Part shown: piece after piece, positions 47,193 through 59,259 of the stretch | Layout of the letters: the number at the start of each line of letters is the position of its first letter | Position numbering within the stretch: the first letter of the stretch is position 1 | From: Cycas panzhihuaensis | Lineage: Eukaryota > Cycadophyta | Assembly: GCA_023213395.1 (NCBI GenBank) | Contig: CM041465.1 | Span: 229,283,741-229,347,740 of the forward strand | Direction of reading: 5' to 3' | Length of the DNA: 64,000 bases | Program-made: the position numbers and the translations under genes | Notes under the pieces: generated by a model | The model's input: the letters and a program-made list of their open reading frames with translations, nothing else | What the model was told of the DNA's origin: nothing | The model's database searches: none

Positions 47193-49483
47193 GGGTCTAT
47201 TAAAATGAGAAGATGTAATCCTGTTACCAAATTTGATCTGCCATTCAGAAGACCGCAGAAACACACACACACACATATGCACATTTTCATCTCATAGGAC
47301 ACTTGTAATGCACCCTTCATGGTTCTTCCTTGCTTATAAAAGTGTATATTGTAAATACATGTATATAAGTTGGATTGATCCTATGCAGATTATTCCTCAA
47401 GGGGAAATCTGAATAACCTTTGAATAATAATGGCTTATATATTATTATAGGAAGAATATCAAAAGAGAAAAGTTGAAGGCATGTGCTTGAAAAGGCAAGG
47501 GAACTCTTCCCAAGCCAAAGATAGGAAACCAAATAGACCAAACTGGTGTAAAATCCAGCCATGCTGTTTGAGAAGACAATTAGACCTAGTGATATAGGAT
47601 GGAAATAAAGCTGGGCCAATTGTTATAAAAGAGAAGGAACAATGTTATAGATTTTTACTAGTGGTTTCTTCCTCTGAGATGTCAAGGAAGCTTTGCAAGT
47701 AGTAGTGGAGATGCTCATTGTCTAAGCTATCTTTGAAGAAGAAGCAGAAGCTTCCAAGAAGCTTGAGATTGATAGCAAAGACTAGAAAAGTTGGTGATGG
47801 AGTGCTTGTGTAGGGGGCAAAAGCTACACCCCAATTTGGGAATTAACAGGTCGGTTTTGATGAGTAAGCAAGCAGGATACATGTGAAGTGATCGGTTTTG
47901 AGGAATAACAGGCTGGTTGATGGCTTCAACAGAGACACATCACTTCAGTTTTCATATACAAATTCAGTTTATGTATAGTCAAAGCAGTTTTGCTGGCAAC
48001 ATACACAGCTTGATGAGCAGATGACTCCTCACTTGTTTTTGGATTATCAATTATGATTAGTTTTGTTGTGTATCTTTTCATTGTAATGTAATCTTGCATG
48101 CATAACCACTAGTTTCACATCAGTTCTGAATAGATGGATTATTAGCATCAGTTGCAACCCTCGGTAATTGGTGGGATTCATGGGCATTTATACTCAATGT
48201 TGATAGCAAGTTGACTGTGTGATATTGTATCTTTTCTGTTGTCATCTAACAAGAGAGTGAAACAATCTCAGTTGATGAAAACTTGTTGATAATATATGGT
48301 GTTCTTCCACATTTTTGTGTTGTTCTTAATATTATGCATGTGAATACTGGGTGGACTTCAATGAGAGAGAAGCATAAGAGTAAGATCCAAGTTCTTGACA
48401 GGTGAGAATTTATGGGTATAACAAAGCCAGATATAGCGCAATAACATGGATTCCATTGCTTACCATGAATCTAATGAGTCTGGAATGAATAGGATTAAGG
48501 TCAGATCAACGAGGCAACAATCAAGTGGGAAAAACCAGGCACTAGGCATAAAAAACAAACCAGTAGTAAGGCAAAACTGAAGTTGGGGATTTCAAGGAAT
48601 GAAAAGTATCAAAAGCCCTGGTCACTGTAAAAATGGATTCTAACTCAGCTCATATGCACAGTTAAGGGTCTTTTGAAACCATCAAGACGGAGGAACAAAA
48701 GCCACCATCAAAAGCTGAAATGAAGAGGAAAATTAGATCAGACAAGGAGGATGAAGGCAGAGGGAGGAGTCTATCCCAAGCCAAAGTGCTACTATATTTC
48801 AAAAAACCCAAAAGAGTTCCTTCTTGTGCTCTGTTTGCTTTACCTTCAAGGCAAAGTATTCTTCCTTCTATCTTTTGTATTCCTCTCACAAGTCCTATTT
48901 GATCCATGTACTAAAGCCTCTACATCCTGTAATGAGAGTTGGAAACCCTTTCTATAACACACCGAGAAAGTTTATGTATTCTTGTTTATAGCCCTAATAG
49001 GGGCCATGTATTGTAACCCCAAGTGGGACCACAATTACTATTGTCACCCTAAGGACTTAGGTGTGTAAAAGAGATTGTCTGGTGGAGGAAGTCATCACCT
49101 ATAAAAGAGGTATTTATAAGACCCTCAAGGGGTGACTCCAGACTATTCACCTCAACAATAGCTTCCTACATCATTTCTAGTGACCTTTAATGTGGTCATT
49201 CCATGTAATATTTAAGGAGAGGTGAATTGAGGTAGAAGGCATTTGTCAAAAAAGAAAATTCCACTTTCAATTTAACCTCAAAGAGCTTAACCACAAAAAA
49301 TCAAAAGCAGATTATGAAAAGTGGTTCCTAGGAGGTGATTTTTCATTAAAGGACTAAGTGGCAAACCTTTCATATAAGACTTTTCTTCCAAATTTTCAAG
49401 AGAAGGCAACTCCAAAAATTTCTCTTATATAAAACTTGATGAGTGAGGCAAATCATCATGCCATTACATAGACAAGGGGAGAC
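47193..49483. other. Unassigned spacer
   Basis: No coding similarity recognised. A short CA run lies near 47262-47274. Around 48960-49200 there are TATA-like and repeat-like features (CACCTATAAAAGAGG) that could belong to an old LTR, but no second copy is in the window. Confidence 0.4.
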
Positions 49484-49666
49484 TGTTGGAGCAAGGAGTG
49501 GTGAAAAAATTGTAAAGAAACACAAGTCAAGGAAGAATGTCTTCATTAATCATAGTCATCTCTCATCATTAACTTATGGAAGCTGCTAAGTTCTATATGA
49601 GAAGACCATACAATTTATTCATGTAAATAGAATTTATTATTTTCAATTTCTCCTTTTCTTCCAACA
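49484..49666 (+). repeat. Short LTR-like repeat (183 bp) after a purine tract
   Basis: GACAAGGGGAGAC at 49471-49483 resembles a polypurine tract. The next bases TGTTGGAGC and the end TTCCAACA form a perfect 7-bp inverted pair (TGTTGGA/TCCAACA). No partner LTR was found, so this is a single degenerate 3' end. Confidence 0.42.
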
Positions 49667-49673
49667 AGGATTC

Positions 49674-49696
49674 ATATATATATATATATATATATG
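49674..49696. repeat. (TA)n microsatellite
   Basis: About 11 TA units. Confidence 0.9.
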
Positions 49697-51037
49697 GAAG
49701 ATCTGTATGATTTTTCATTAATTGCAATAAAAGACTGTTTTTTGTTTTAGTGGACTCATAAGTCTTTGCTGCTAGATAGTATGACCCTGGTATAGTCGTA
49801 TGGCTGTGCATAGGTCTGTACATGGGCATACAAGATAGAGTGGAACTCCCAAGTGTACTTTGTTAAAGTAGGAACTGTCATGATCTGAAGTTGATTAACA
49901 ATTTTAACAACTGAAATTATGCAAGTAATAACGATTTGGGAATCTATACAACTGTATGCATAGTGAGTGTATGGCTTGAGATGTATGTAGACTGTACAGG
50001 TGCATTAATGACAATTATAAATTCTTGTGCATAGTAAATGATTGTTCAGTATAATATTTTTAGTAGGTGATTGCCGTGATATGATAGAAGTTAAAACAGA
50101 ATGAATAAAGCCACTTTATAGGTAACCCACAGCTATATACACAGTAGCCATATGGCTTGTTCTGTAGAAAGATCATACAACAACCTTGAAAAGACTAATA
50201 ATCACTATTAGGACTGTCATAAAAGCCTAAAATCAGACTCGGGAATGTATGTCATCATGTTGCATAATGAAATTGACAAGTAGTAAATTCGTAAGTGCAT
50301 TTAAAACATGAATGGGCATTAAATAAATAACCATGCACATAGGTATGAAATGGCTGGAAATTTGTTGCAGCAGTCATATGTGGTCATTATGAGATACTAA
50401 ATGCATTAAATAAGTAGGAAATGCACATGTTATGATGGTATGTTATTAGTTGCTTCATTAGTATGTATTGTGTTGTTCACATATATGGAAGCCATAACAA
50501 TATGTAAATTGTTGTATGGCAATGATATGATGATGTTAAACAAAATGACGTGGTTGCAATAGTATGAAGATAAGAATTTGTTTTTTTGTCATTTAATTAA
50601 TGTTGTAATTGGAATGATGCAAGTACTATGAAGATTTTCTATTTTACTTGCAATCATGTGAATGCAATGAAATGCTTTTGAATGCAAGTAGTTGATGAAT
50701 ATTTTTTTGTTGTAATTGCAATTTTATTTAATGCCATGGTTTAATTAAATGGGGTCATGTTGTAAAACAATAACACCCAAGCATAATAATAAATACAAAA
50801 TCTCAAACTTGCAAACACCAGACCATGGTAACCACCCAACCATTCTAAGCTTATGTAAATGACCAAAGAACATTGAGTTCTTGGAGTCGCAAAGTGAATT
50901 GAGTGTTTAGGAGTTGTCATCCACAAGCATCTGTTGCTAAGTGATATCTTGAGCATGTCACCACAAGATAGATTAACCCTCTTGGGAAGGAATAAGTATT
51001 GAGGCCTATGATATAACCAAAGATTAGGGTGACCAAT
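49697..51037. other. AT-rich spacer
   Basis: No frame, repeat or site that I can support. Confidence 0.5.
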
Positions 51038-52809
51038 TGTAGCGAGCCCAACTCAAATATAGTGAATAGAGATAATATTCCAATAGATCATAGTAATATT
51101 CCACAATATTTCACAGTAGATTGCATACATTTACAACAGGATTTCCTTACGATATTCATTCAACAGAAATACCATTCATTCATCCCTACAATACATTATC
51201 CATCCATTGGTATTTACAGTAGTGAAAATAAATGATAATAATAAATAACAATAACAGAACTTGGTACATAATCTAACAGTTGCAACCTTCTTCAAAGTGG
51301 GGGCGGTCCTCCAACAGGCACAAGGCCCTAATGGTGTGAGGCCATTATACCAAAGTGGTAATAAATTCTCCAAGATTGATTTACAAGTGATCAAGCGTTT
51401 TCTATTTATAGCCTTTATTTTCTCTCTCAAAACCAACTCCTAAATTCTCCCTCTACAAAAAATCGACTTCATAATAAAATATAATAAATGATTCTTCCTT
51501 TAATCCTCCTAAAACACAGACTTCATAATAATAATTTTCTCTATAGGAAAACTGACTTCTTCATTTTGGGAATGCTACAATTCCCCTCCCCTTAAAATAA
51601 TATTTCGCCCTTAAAGTATTGAAAATTGCTTGCCTCCTAGCTTTGTTCAACTTGACCAGTTCTTCTAGCCACCACCTGTTAGATCCTGTATGTCATAAAG
51701 ATTTGGTTTGATCTTGCATCTTCTAGGGGATTTTGTTGACAAGCATCCTGAATTCACTAATGCTTGTTCCTAGGGCCAAGTCCATGTTGTATCCTATCCT
51801 ATATTGAAAGGATCTTGAGACCTATGAAGTGCCTCGGATGCCTTGTCTTGATCTTGCTTTGTGTTTGCACATTTTGTCCTTTGATGGAATGGCTATGGAA
51901 TGATAGGTGATTGAAATGCTGAGAAATTTTGTGGGAGAAGTTATGATGGATTTTGGGAGATTGGTAAAAGAATCGATCACAAGGTCTTGAATTGATGATT
52001 ATTTAGCAAAAAAGAAAAAGGAAGAAGTGGAATTTTGAATGATTATGAACCATAGCTTTGAAGGTATAGAAAGAAAGGATGAAGTTTGGATTTTGACTTG
52101 AGCAAGAATTTGTGAAGTGTTTGTTTGACCACCAGAATTCTTTGGGAAAAGTATGGATAAGGGATTAGTGATAGACATTCTTTATGAAATAAAGAGTTTA
52201 ATAGAGTTTTAGAAATGGTATTTAGAGAAAATACAAGATTTAATGGAAAAAAATAATATTGGTAGTATGGAAATGAAGGGGATTGGGACAGACCAAATGG
52301 GTTTGTGTAGGGAATAATCATCATACTATGTGATGAAACTTGATGAAGTGAGGAGGGATGGTTTAGAATAGCTTGATGAGAGAAAGCCCTAAGGGGGGAA
52401 AATTTGTGTAAAGATAGTATTAGACTAGGGTTGTAAAAGGGGATTGGAATTTATCCTACAATGAAATAAGAGCTAAGGTGCCCTCCACAATACTCCCAAA
52501 AGGGCCAAAAATATTGCAGTCCAAGACTTCTTCAATGATGTAAAATGAGGCCGCAAATCGTCTTTAAATAGGCGGCCGAAAGATAGTAATAGAAGTCGGC
52601 CAGAAAACGTGATAATCTTCTTAATACTGTTCAAATAGAAGTCGGCCAGAATTTCTCAAAAAACTAGCAAGATGACTTTAAATAGCCATAACTTTTGATA
52701 TAGATGTCAGAATTAACTTTCGTCATGACCGTTGGAATCGTTGTTCAGAGGTCTTCGATTTGAATGGTAATAAGCTATAATTTTTTTTACCATATTTTGG
52801 AATGCTACA
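51038..52809 (-). mobile_element. E-family relative E2, chimeric LTRs
   Basis: The left LTR-like unit 51038-51579 runs TGTAGCGAGCCC to GGGAATGCTACA and is followed by the same purine tract as E1 (TTCCCCTCCCCTTAAAATAAT). The interior 51580-52440 is colinear with 9241-10080 of E1, including GTAAAGATTTGGTTTGATCTT-like blocks. The right end, about 52600-52809, matches the last part of the E1 LTR and ends GGAATGCTACA. The left unit resembles the E1 LTR only at its last 20 or so bases, so the two ends are not a normal LTR pair. No flanking duplication was found. Confidence 0.6.
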
Positions 52810-54020
52810 CATTCATTAGGTAGAACACCAGTTGTATAAAATATCAACATATTCTTAAGTGAAGAAAGTCACATTCATGCCATCTTCCACAAAAAGAAGG
52901 AAAAAAGCACCATTACAAATGGTGATGAGGAGGGCAAATTAGTTATGCCTCCAAACTATTACATCTAGCATAAGTTGAAATAAATTTGGCATAAGCTAAA
53001 ATAAATGCAATATATAAAACATGTCTTCATTCCTATAAATCTGTTAAATATGGTTGTTGCAATAGCAGCAACAACTACAGTTTGTTGCATAAATACTGAA
53101 GGAAATGCAAGGTCCTAATATAGCTATCCAAAATACACACAAATCTGAAATATTGCCATGGACACTGCTCCTTAACAGGCAACCATTGATGTTCCTAAAG
53201 CGATGTAAATGATGATAGTTGTAACCTCCAAAGAATGCACAAGCTCCTTTACTAATACTTTGTACAAACCTAGATTCACACTTGGTGTTGTGTGCCCAAA
53301 ACAATTGACAATAGGTACTTCAAGAGGTATCCCACAAAAGCTCAAGATTTGTTCTGTTGAGCTTCAGTATCAATCATTATAAACTCTAATTATGCCTTAG
53401 CTACTTTATGTCATAATAGAAAAATCAGACATTCAAATTCTGTTTTAAATTATTACTTGCAATCTTTGGTAACATAACTATAGAAATTCTTATGTCCAAT
53501 GCAAATTCATTGATGGGAAACCATCTTATAAAGCTCTTCCCTTTCATTCGCAACAATTCTTGCTAACGACAACGTGCTGAAATGTTCAAGCATCAAACAC
53601 TTGTAATGAATACAATTACCAGTAGGACTTTCGAGTATTTTTATATCCACAACTGCAATATTTTTTCTCACATTAAAAGGAAAAAGCCTTACTCTCTTCA
53701 ATCTCCAATTATCAATATTGATAAACCCAAATGCACTACTCAAATCTAATATTGCAATTGTTCAAGCTCTGAGGAAAAATCGATTTCCCAAAATTTCAAA
53801 ACATTTTTTAGAATTTTGGTCCTTTGTTAACAAAGGAATAAGAAGTCAGAAAAGTCCTTGAAATGAATTATTCTTGGTAGTTCGCCACAACTTCCAATTA
53901 CTAGATGTGCCTTTTCCCTTTATTGTCCTGCCTCTACAACAAATCTCTACCCTGTGAATGTTCAATAGTATTTGGGGTTTTAAAACCCACAAAATCATCA
54001 CCATCAAAGCCCTTTAATCT
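52810..54020. other. Unassigned; weak minus-strand frame at 53507-53743
   Basis: A 78-codon open stretch (VRLFPFNVRKNIAVVDIKIL) has no family I recognise and no flanking exon signals were settled. The rest shows no feature. Confidence 0.35.
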
Positions 54021-54300
54021 TTATGTGTAGGAACCTGTCCAGCTACTGCAATCTTCAGATAGCGCTACCATTGCGGTCCAGGAGATGACGTCCCTTTCAG
54101 GCATTTTGTCAAACACTTGGCATCCGTCCTCGATGAGATAGTTTCTTATAAAGTTACATGGTTCAAATCTAGCTACGATTAAATGGGCATGGACTTGTTT
54201 GTCCTCTGTCAAGTCTCTCATCGATCCATTAGAAGTGGTATAACTAAGAGCATCTCCAGATTCAAACTCCAAATCGTCACAACTTCCAACACCATGCTTT
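54021..54300 (-). pseudogene. Pentatricopeptide repeat (PPR, PLS-type) gene fragment
   Basis: The minus strand reads KQVHAHLIVARFEPCNFIRN, then CQVFDKMPERDVISWTAMVA. These are the signatures of adjacent repeats in plant organelle RNA-editing or processing PPR proteins. Between them the expected stretch of about a dozen residues (usually 'MYAKCGSLEDA'-like) is missing, so an internal deletion fused two repeats. Only about 100 codons remain, against 500 or more in a full gene. Downstream stops confirm a pseudogene. Confidence 0.8.
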
Positions 54301-54534
54301 TGAAAGGCCTGAAAATCACGCATTGATACTTGATAGGGAAAGTAACAAATCCATTTCCTTCTTGAATAAGCCCCTTTCCAATGTTCTCAGCTCAGGTTAT
54401 TGCTATGATAAGCCCATGACGACCACTACATGTTCCTTTGACATCCTGAATAAGTTTTATGATGAACTTACCATGCAAGTGAGGTCCATGGATGCAATTA
54501 CATATTGCATTCCAATATAGTGTGAAACGCCAAT

Positions 54535-54825
<291 letters not shown>

Positions 54826-54899
54826 TCAATTCAATGCCTATATGAAATGCCTTTGGACGAAGTTTTCAGTATAATAGCATAGGGTATTAGACTGCGAGA

Positions 54900-55260
54900 A
54901 TACTCCCATAAATATTAAGCATTCTGGTCCTACTTCAGGTCGCCTTTCTCCAATGCCAAAAGAGGCCCAATTGATTCTTAGGGCATTCATACAAAAGATG
55001 GGCAAGCTCCCTGCATTCGTAGCACTGACTCTTGTCTTTATAAAACCTACGTTTGATAAACTCGATGGCTCTACCATTATCTATAACAATGGAGATCTTG
55101 AGGGTTCTTTTGTTGAGAATCTTACCTTGCATTTCCCTAACAACTTTCTATGCATCCTCTTGGGCCGTGAAGATTACAAAAGCAATGGCTTTGCTTTGTC
55201 TGGAGTGCCTATCCTTGAGAACAATAATAACTTAAAAACTATAGGAAGCATTTCCATTGC
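54900..55260 (-). pseudogene. U11/U12 snRNP 31 kDa protein (RRM + CCHC) pseudogene fragment
   Basis: The minus strand reads VLKDRHSRQSKAIAFVIFTA, a stop after QEDA, then [33 protein letters not shown] and [20 protein letters not shown]. This is the second half of the RRM followed by the CCHC knuckle of the minor-spliceosome 31 kDa protein, which helps recognise U12-type introns. The knuckle ligands C-x2-C-x4-H-x4-C are all kept. The sequence then leaves the family pattern after NQLG. One internal stop and missing ends make it a pseudogene fragment. No intron interrupts it, compatible with a retrocopy. Confidence 0.78.
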
Positions 55261-55631
55261 ATTCAATGCATTTTATGTTCTCCTCAAAGTGGGGACTGTT
55301 CTGAAAATTTGGAGGAGGGAGATCTGCCAAGGAGGGTGATGCCAAGACCACCTTGCCATTTTCATCCTAATTTGAAATGAAAAGAGGATATTGTTGCAGA
55401 GGAGGAGTTGTCTTCAAAATTTATTGTTGCATAAAGATATTTGAAAATTTATGGATGTAAAAGCAGTTGTAAATATGGAGTCAACTACCATAACTGAAGC
55501 TAAAGAATAAATGATTGTGCAGTTATGGCCCATTTTAGAAACCAGGTTCCAAAATTTCAATCAAATAATATTCATACATCCCAGGTTTGAGAGGTGCCAT
55601 TCCAAGAGAGAGGATGGTTACCTCTCAAAAC

Positions 55632-55646
55632 TTGCTTTGATACCAA
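55632..55646 (-). other. Primer-binding-site-like sequence
   Basis: Minus strand TTGGTATCAAAGCAAG-like, next to the LTR start at 55648. It is a variant of the iMet site. Confidence 0.6.
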
Positions 55647-55647
55647 A

Positions 55648-55926
55648 TGTAAGAAATGTACACACTCAAAAAACAAAATAAACAACAACTAAACTCGAAT
55701 TGATCTTATCATGTATTAAAAATTGAGTGTGTACATATGGTAATAGCATACACCTATTGCAAAAGATAGGAATATGAAGGGTTGATCATGCAAGGTGCCA
55801 CATGCCACCTTGTATGTTCAATATACAAAAACATTACAAAATAAGTGTGTGCATAATAGACTCCACATACTTAGAATCATAACATTAAGTTATAAGTAAC
55901 CCAAACTATGACAATAGGACCCTTAC
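55648..55926 (-). repeat. Lone 5' LTR of a copia-like element
   Basis: TGTAAGAAATGTAC to GGACCCTTACA, with a TGTAAG/CTTACA inverted pair and the primer site on its left, so it faces the minus strand. Leader-like sequence runs left from it into the U11/U12-31K fragment. No partner LTR is in the window; the right end could instead be near 55938. Confidence 0.5.
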
Positions 55927-57079
55927 AATGCACTAACATAATGTATTAAACATCTAACCCATAAATTAAACATGAACTCCCAACACCTACAACAGAGAAA
56001 AAACTTGCTAGTTGATAGTTTGAGAAGAGCAAAGACTATGCATGGAGAGAAATAGGCAACCATGGAAGAAATAGAGTTGCCCAGTCGAAGTTTGAAGGGG
56101 GTGCAACTATTGTCCATAAACAGAGAGCCGCAAAGAAGCCTAGATGTTGATCGTCACCACCTGCTGCCTCTTGTCTGCTCTTGTGGAGTTACTTGCTGCT
56201 AGATGGGAGTCGCCCACCATTGCACTAATTGCCGCATGGAGCCACCTCCTCGCAGTCACATCTTCTGCCATTGTTTGCAGTCGTCGCAAGGATGCTAGCC
56301 GTCGTTTGGAGAGCCACTGCTATCACTTTGAAGAGCCGCCAACCGTAGTGATGAACGAGGCAACTACCATATATCTGAGCTGCCAATCACTGCTGCCAAT
56401 CGTAAACAACCACCACTAGAATGAAATATGAACCACCGCTTGCAATTTGAGTTGCCTTTGATATTATTTTGACAAATGTGTAATGTTTAAAACATTACCC
56501 TATACACATCAGCATATTCATTAGAATATGCCTACTTTAATAAAAGGTTTTTTTAAAAGTTCTTTTTCTATAATCTTTTATTTTATAAAGAACTTTAATT
56601 TAACATTTTTCCTCCAATTGGGTATTACATTTTAAAGAGGATTCTAAGCTATTTAAACTTTGTATTTTATCCTCTTTAAAGGATATTTCTTGGCATTATT
56701 TAAAGAGTATTTTAAGAGAACTTTTTAATGTGTTTTATCCTCTTTTGAGTGTATTTCACTGCTACTTTTAGAAAGTTCTTTTTGAATTTTTAATTGTACT
56801 CCTCTTGTGTTATCCACCTTGCGGTCACTGAGTGAAATGTGAGACTCACACTTGCGATGGTTCAAACACTGATTCTCTCAATTTCCTTATCACAATACTT
56901 CATAATGATGTCCTTGTGAATATTGTTGGCTCTAGCTTGCTAGAATCACTAAGCCTTGATTGAAGATCTAAGTGATATTTGAGCCTTATAAAGGTTTAAG
57001 GAAGTTATTGAAGGAGCAGACAAAAAGCTTAAAATAAACCAAATTGATTGCATTACAGAAGCGACACGACATGGCAGGA
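55927..57079. other. Unassigned; AT-rich repeat-like stretch
   Basis: A GC-richer open stretch at 56144-56419 has no known match. From 56480 to 56830 the sequence repeats TTTAAAGAGGAT/TATCCTCTTTAAAG-like words in both directions, with no clear unit. Confidence 0.35.
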
Positions 57080-57540
57080 ACCTAGAACACTGGCAATCAT
57101 TAATCTGCCAGTGATTGGCGAGTTAATTACTCATCTTCAAGGGAAAATACTTGCATATGATGCATGGAAGACCCTCATGGATTTATTAGAGCCTTGAAAC
57201 TTGCTTTACTCATATAAAATGTCCATTAATGGTTCTATCTCTCTTTATCTGCAAAAATTGAAAGAGATAGGAGTGAATTGTGTTGTTGTAGCTAAAATCT
57301 TAGAGAACATCACTCTTAACAACCTGCATATGGTCTATCATACTTTTGTAACAAGGAGCACTACCTCAACTTCTTTCCATTTGTTGAGTTGGGTAGATGA
57401 TTGTTGCATGAAGAGCAACTTATTATGTTATGGTAATGATTGTAGCAGTGTTGTGGTATTTAAAGAAAAAACACCTAATAATTCTACGAAGCAACAATCA
57501 AAAGGCAAAAACAATAATGTATAAAACCAAGCATGATATT
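57080..57540 (+). pseudogene. copia K gag
   Basis: The plus strand reads ITHLQGKILAYDAWKTLMDL, a stop, then ISLYLQKLKEIGVNCVVVAK and NNLHMVYHTFVTRSTTSTSF. This is the UBN2-type capsid part of a copia Gag. It ends in a Lys/Asn-rich tail near 57530. It belongs with the RNase H and LTR at 58550-59259. No 5' LTR was found upstream. Confidence 0.75.
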
Positions 57541-57673
57541 ATGTGCCGACATTGTGACATTTGAAGAAACAGGACCAAGGGTATGGTTTTTATACATTAT
57601 GATTACAACTTGCATGTACTGCATGAAGATGATGAAATCCTCTTTGCTAGCTTTGTATAGCCAACTCTATTGG

Positions 57674-58534
57674 CCTAATCAACAACAGAATGTGTATTGA
57701 CACTTAGTTATAGTTGATTTTTTGTAGCAGTAAAATCCTAATCAACAACAGGATGTGCATTGGCACTTAATTCTAGTTGATTTCTTGCAACAGTATAAGC
57801 CTAATCAACAATAGGATGTGTATTGGTACTTAGTTTTAGTTGATTTCTTGTAGCAATAAAAGCCTAATCAACAATAGGATGTGCATTGCACTTAGTTCTA
57901 GTTGATTTCTTGCAGTAGTATAAGCCTAATCAACAACAGGATGTGTATTGGCACTTAGTTCTGGTTGATTTCTTGTAGCAGTATAAGCCTAATCAACAAC
58001 AGGATGTGTATTGGCACTTAGTTCTGGTTGATTTATTGCAACAGTATAAGCCTAATCAACAATAGGATGTGTATTGGAACTTAGTTTTGCTTGATTTCTT
58101 GCAATAGTAAAAGCCTAATCAACAACAGGATGTGTATTAGCACTTAGTTTTGGTTGATTTCTTGCAACAGTAAAAGCCTAATCAACAACAAGATGTGCAT
58201 TGGCACTTAGTTCTAGTTGATTTCTTGCAGTAGTAAAAGCCTAATCAACAATAGGATGTGCATTGGCACTTAGTTCTGGTTGATTTCTTGCAACAGTAAA
58301 AGCCTAATCAACAACAAGATGTGTATTAACACTTAGTTCTAGTTGATCCTAATCAACAACATGATGTGCATTGGCACTTAGTTCTAGTTGATTTCTTGTA
58401 GTAGTAAAAGCCTAATCAACAACAGGATGTGCATTGGCACTTAGTTCTAGTTGACTTCTTGTAGCAGTAAAAGGCTAATCAACAACAGGATGTGCATTGA
58501 CACTTAGTTCTTGTTGATCTCTTAGAATAGTAAG
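57674..58534 (+). repeat. 63-bp tandem array, about 14 units
   Basis: The unit begins CCTAATCAACAACAGGATGT and includes TTGGCACTTAGTTCTAGTTG. Twelve units are 63 bp, one (the fourth) is 62 bp and one (the eleventh) is cut to 45 bp. Since 63 is 21 codons, one frame reads the same peptide in each unit (PNQQQDVHWHLVLVDFLQQ), broken in many units by CAG/CAA-to-TAG/TAA and TGG-to-TAG changes. The array lies between the gag and RNase H parts of copia K. Confidence 0.92.
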
Positions 58535-58549
58535 TAATAGTCAATAGTT

Positions 58550-58895
58550 TCTTTGTCTTCCACCGAGGCAGTATACAAAGCAATAGTTACAGCAGTCTGT
58601 AAAGTCTTTTTGGCTTAGTGGACTTCTTAACCACTTTTGACTTGTTTAGTTGTTATACGACAACCAAGGTGCCATCTAGCTATCAAAGAATTGAGTTTCC
58701 ATGACAGAATCAAGTATGTGGAAGTTGACCATTGTTCTATTCAACAACAAGTGGAACATGGCATAGTTGAGTTGATGTATTGTCCCTCTAAAGATCAAGT
58801 CGTTGACATTCTCACCTAGACTTTGGGTCGTGAGAAGTTTAAAAGACTAAGGACACTGATGTTTATGAGAGAAAATGAACTTAACATTATGAGAA
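58550..58895 (+). pseudogene. copia K RNase H C-terminus
   Basis: The reading shows FVFHRG-type decay, then FHDRIKYVEVDHCSIQQQVE, HGIVELMYCPSKDQVVDILT, a stop and LGREKFKRLRTLMFMRENEL. This is the end of a copia RNase H. The integrase, reverse transcriptase and first half of RNase H are missing; the tandem array stands in their place. Confidence 0.82.
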
Positions 58896-58897
58896 GG

Positions 58898-59259
58898 TGT
58901 TGGAAATAATGTACATTTCCATTTCATGTTCATTTCTCATGTAATTAGAATATTTTCTCAGATGGAACCTTCTTAGTCAAATTCATTTAATATGGTGATT
59001 AGTAGAAGTCAAAGATGGTTGAAATATTAAATATGGTAGTTTATAGCCTCCCATAATTTGTGGGAGTTATTAATCAACCATTATGATTTAGCTAGAACTA
59101 ATTCCTACGTTTAGTACATATGTAATCTATATATATGATGTACTCTATTATTTTTAGAATAAGAAAGTTTGAGAATTGTGATTCATTAGTGTATCATCAT
59201 TTCTTATCTCTTGTGCATGTGATATATGCTATGTGTCCTCCTATCTACTTTTTTCAACA
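58898..59259 (+). repeat. 3' LTR of copia K
   Basis: TGTTGGAAATAATG to TTTTTTCAACA, 362 bp, after the purine-rich GAGAAGG. A TATA-like CTATATATATGATG lies near 59128. The next base begins gypsy L, so K inserted in L. Confidence 0.75.

Noticed and set aside
46685-47297. Five overlapping open frames on both strands
   Set aside because: They lie in the GC-rich TIR element, where stops are rare by composition. None has a recognisable domain.
49484-49666. A complete TRIM element
   Set aside because: Only one LTR-like unit with a purine tract is present. No second LTR or primer site was found nearby.
53507-53743. A 78-codon frame as a possible gene
   Set aside because: No family match, start context or splice structure could be supported. 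Kept only as an unassigned stretch.
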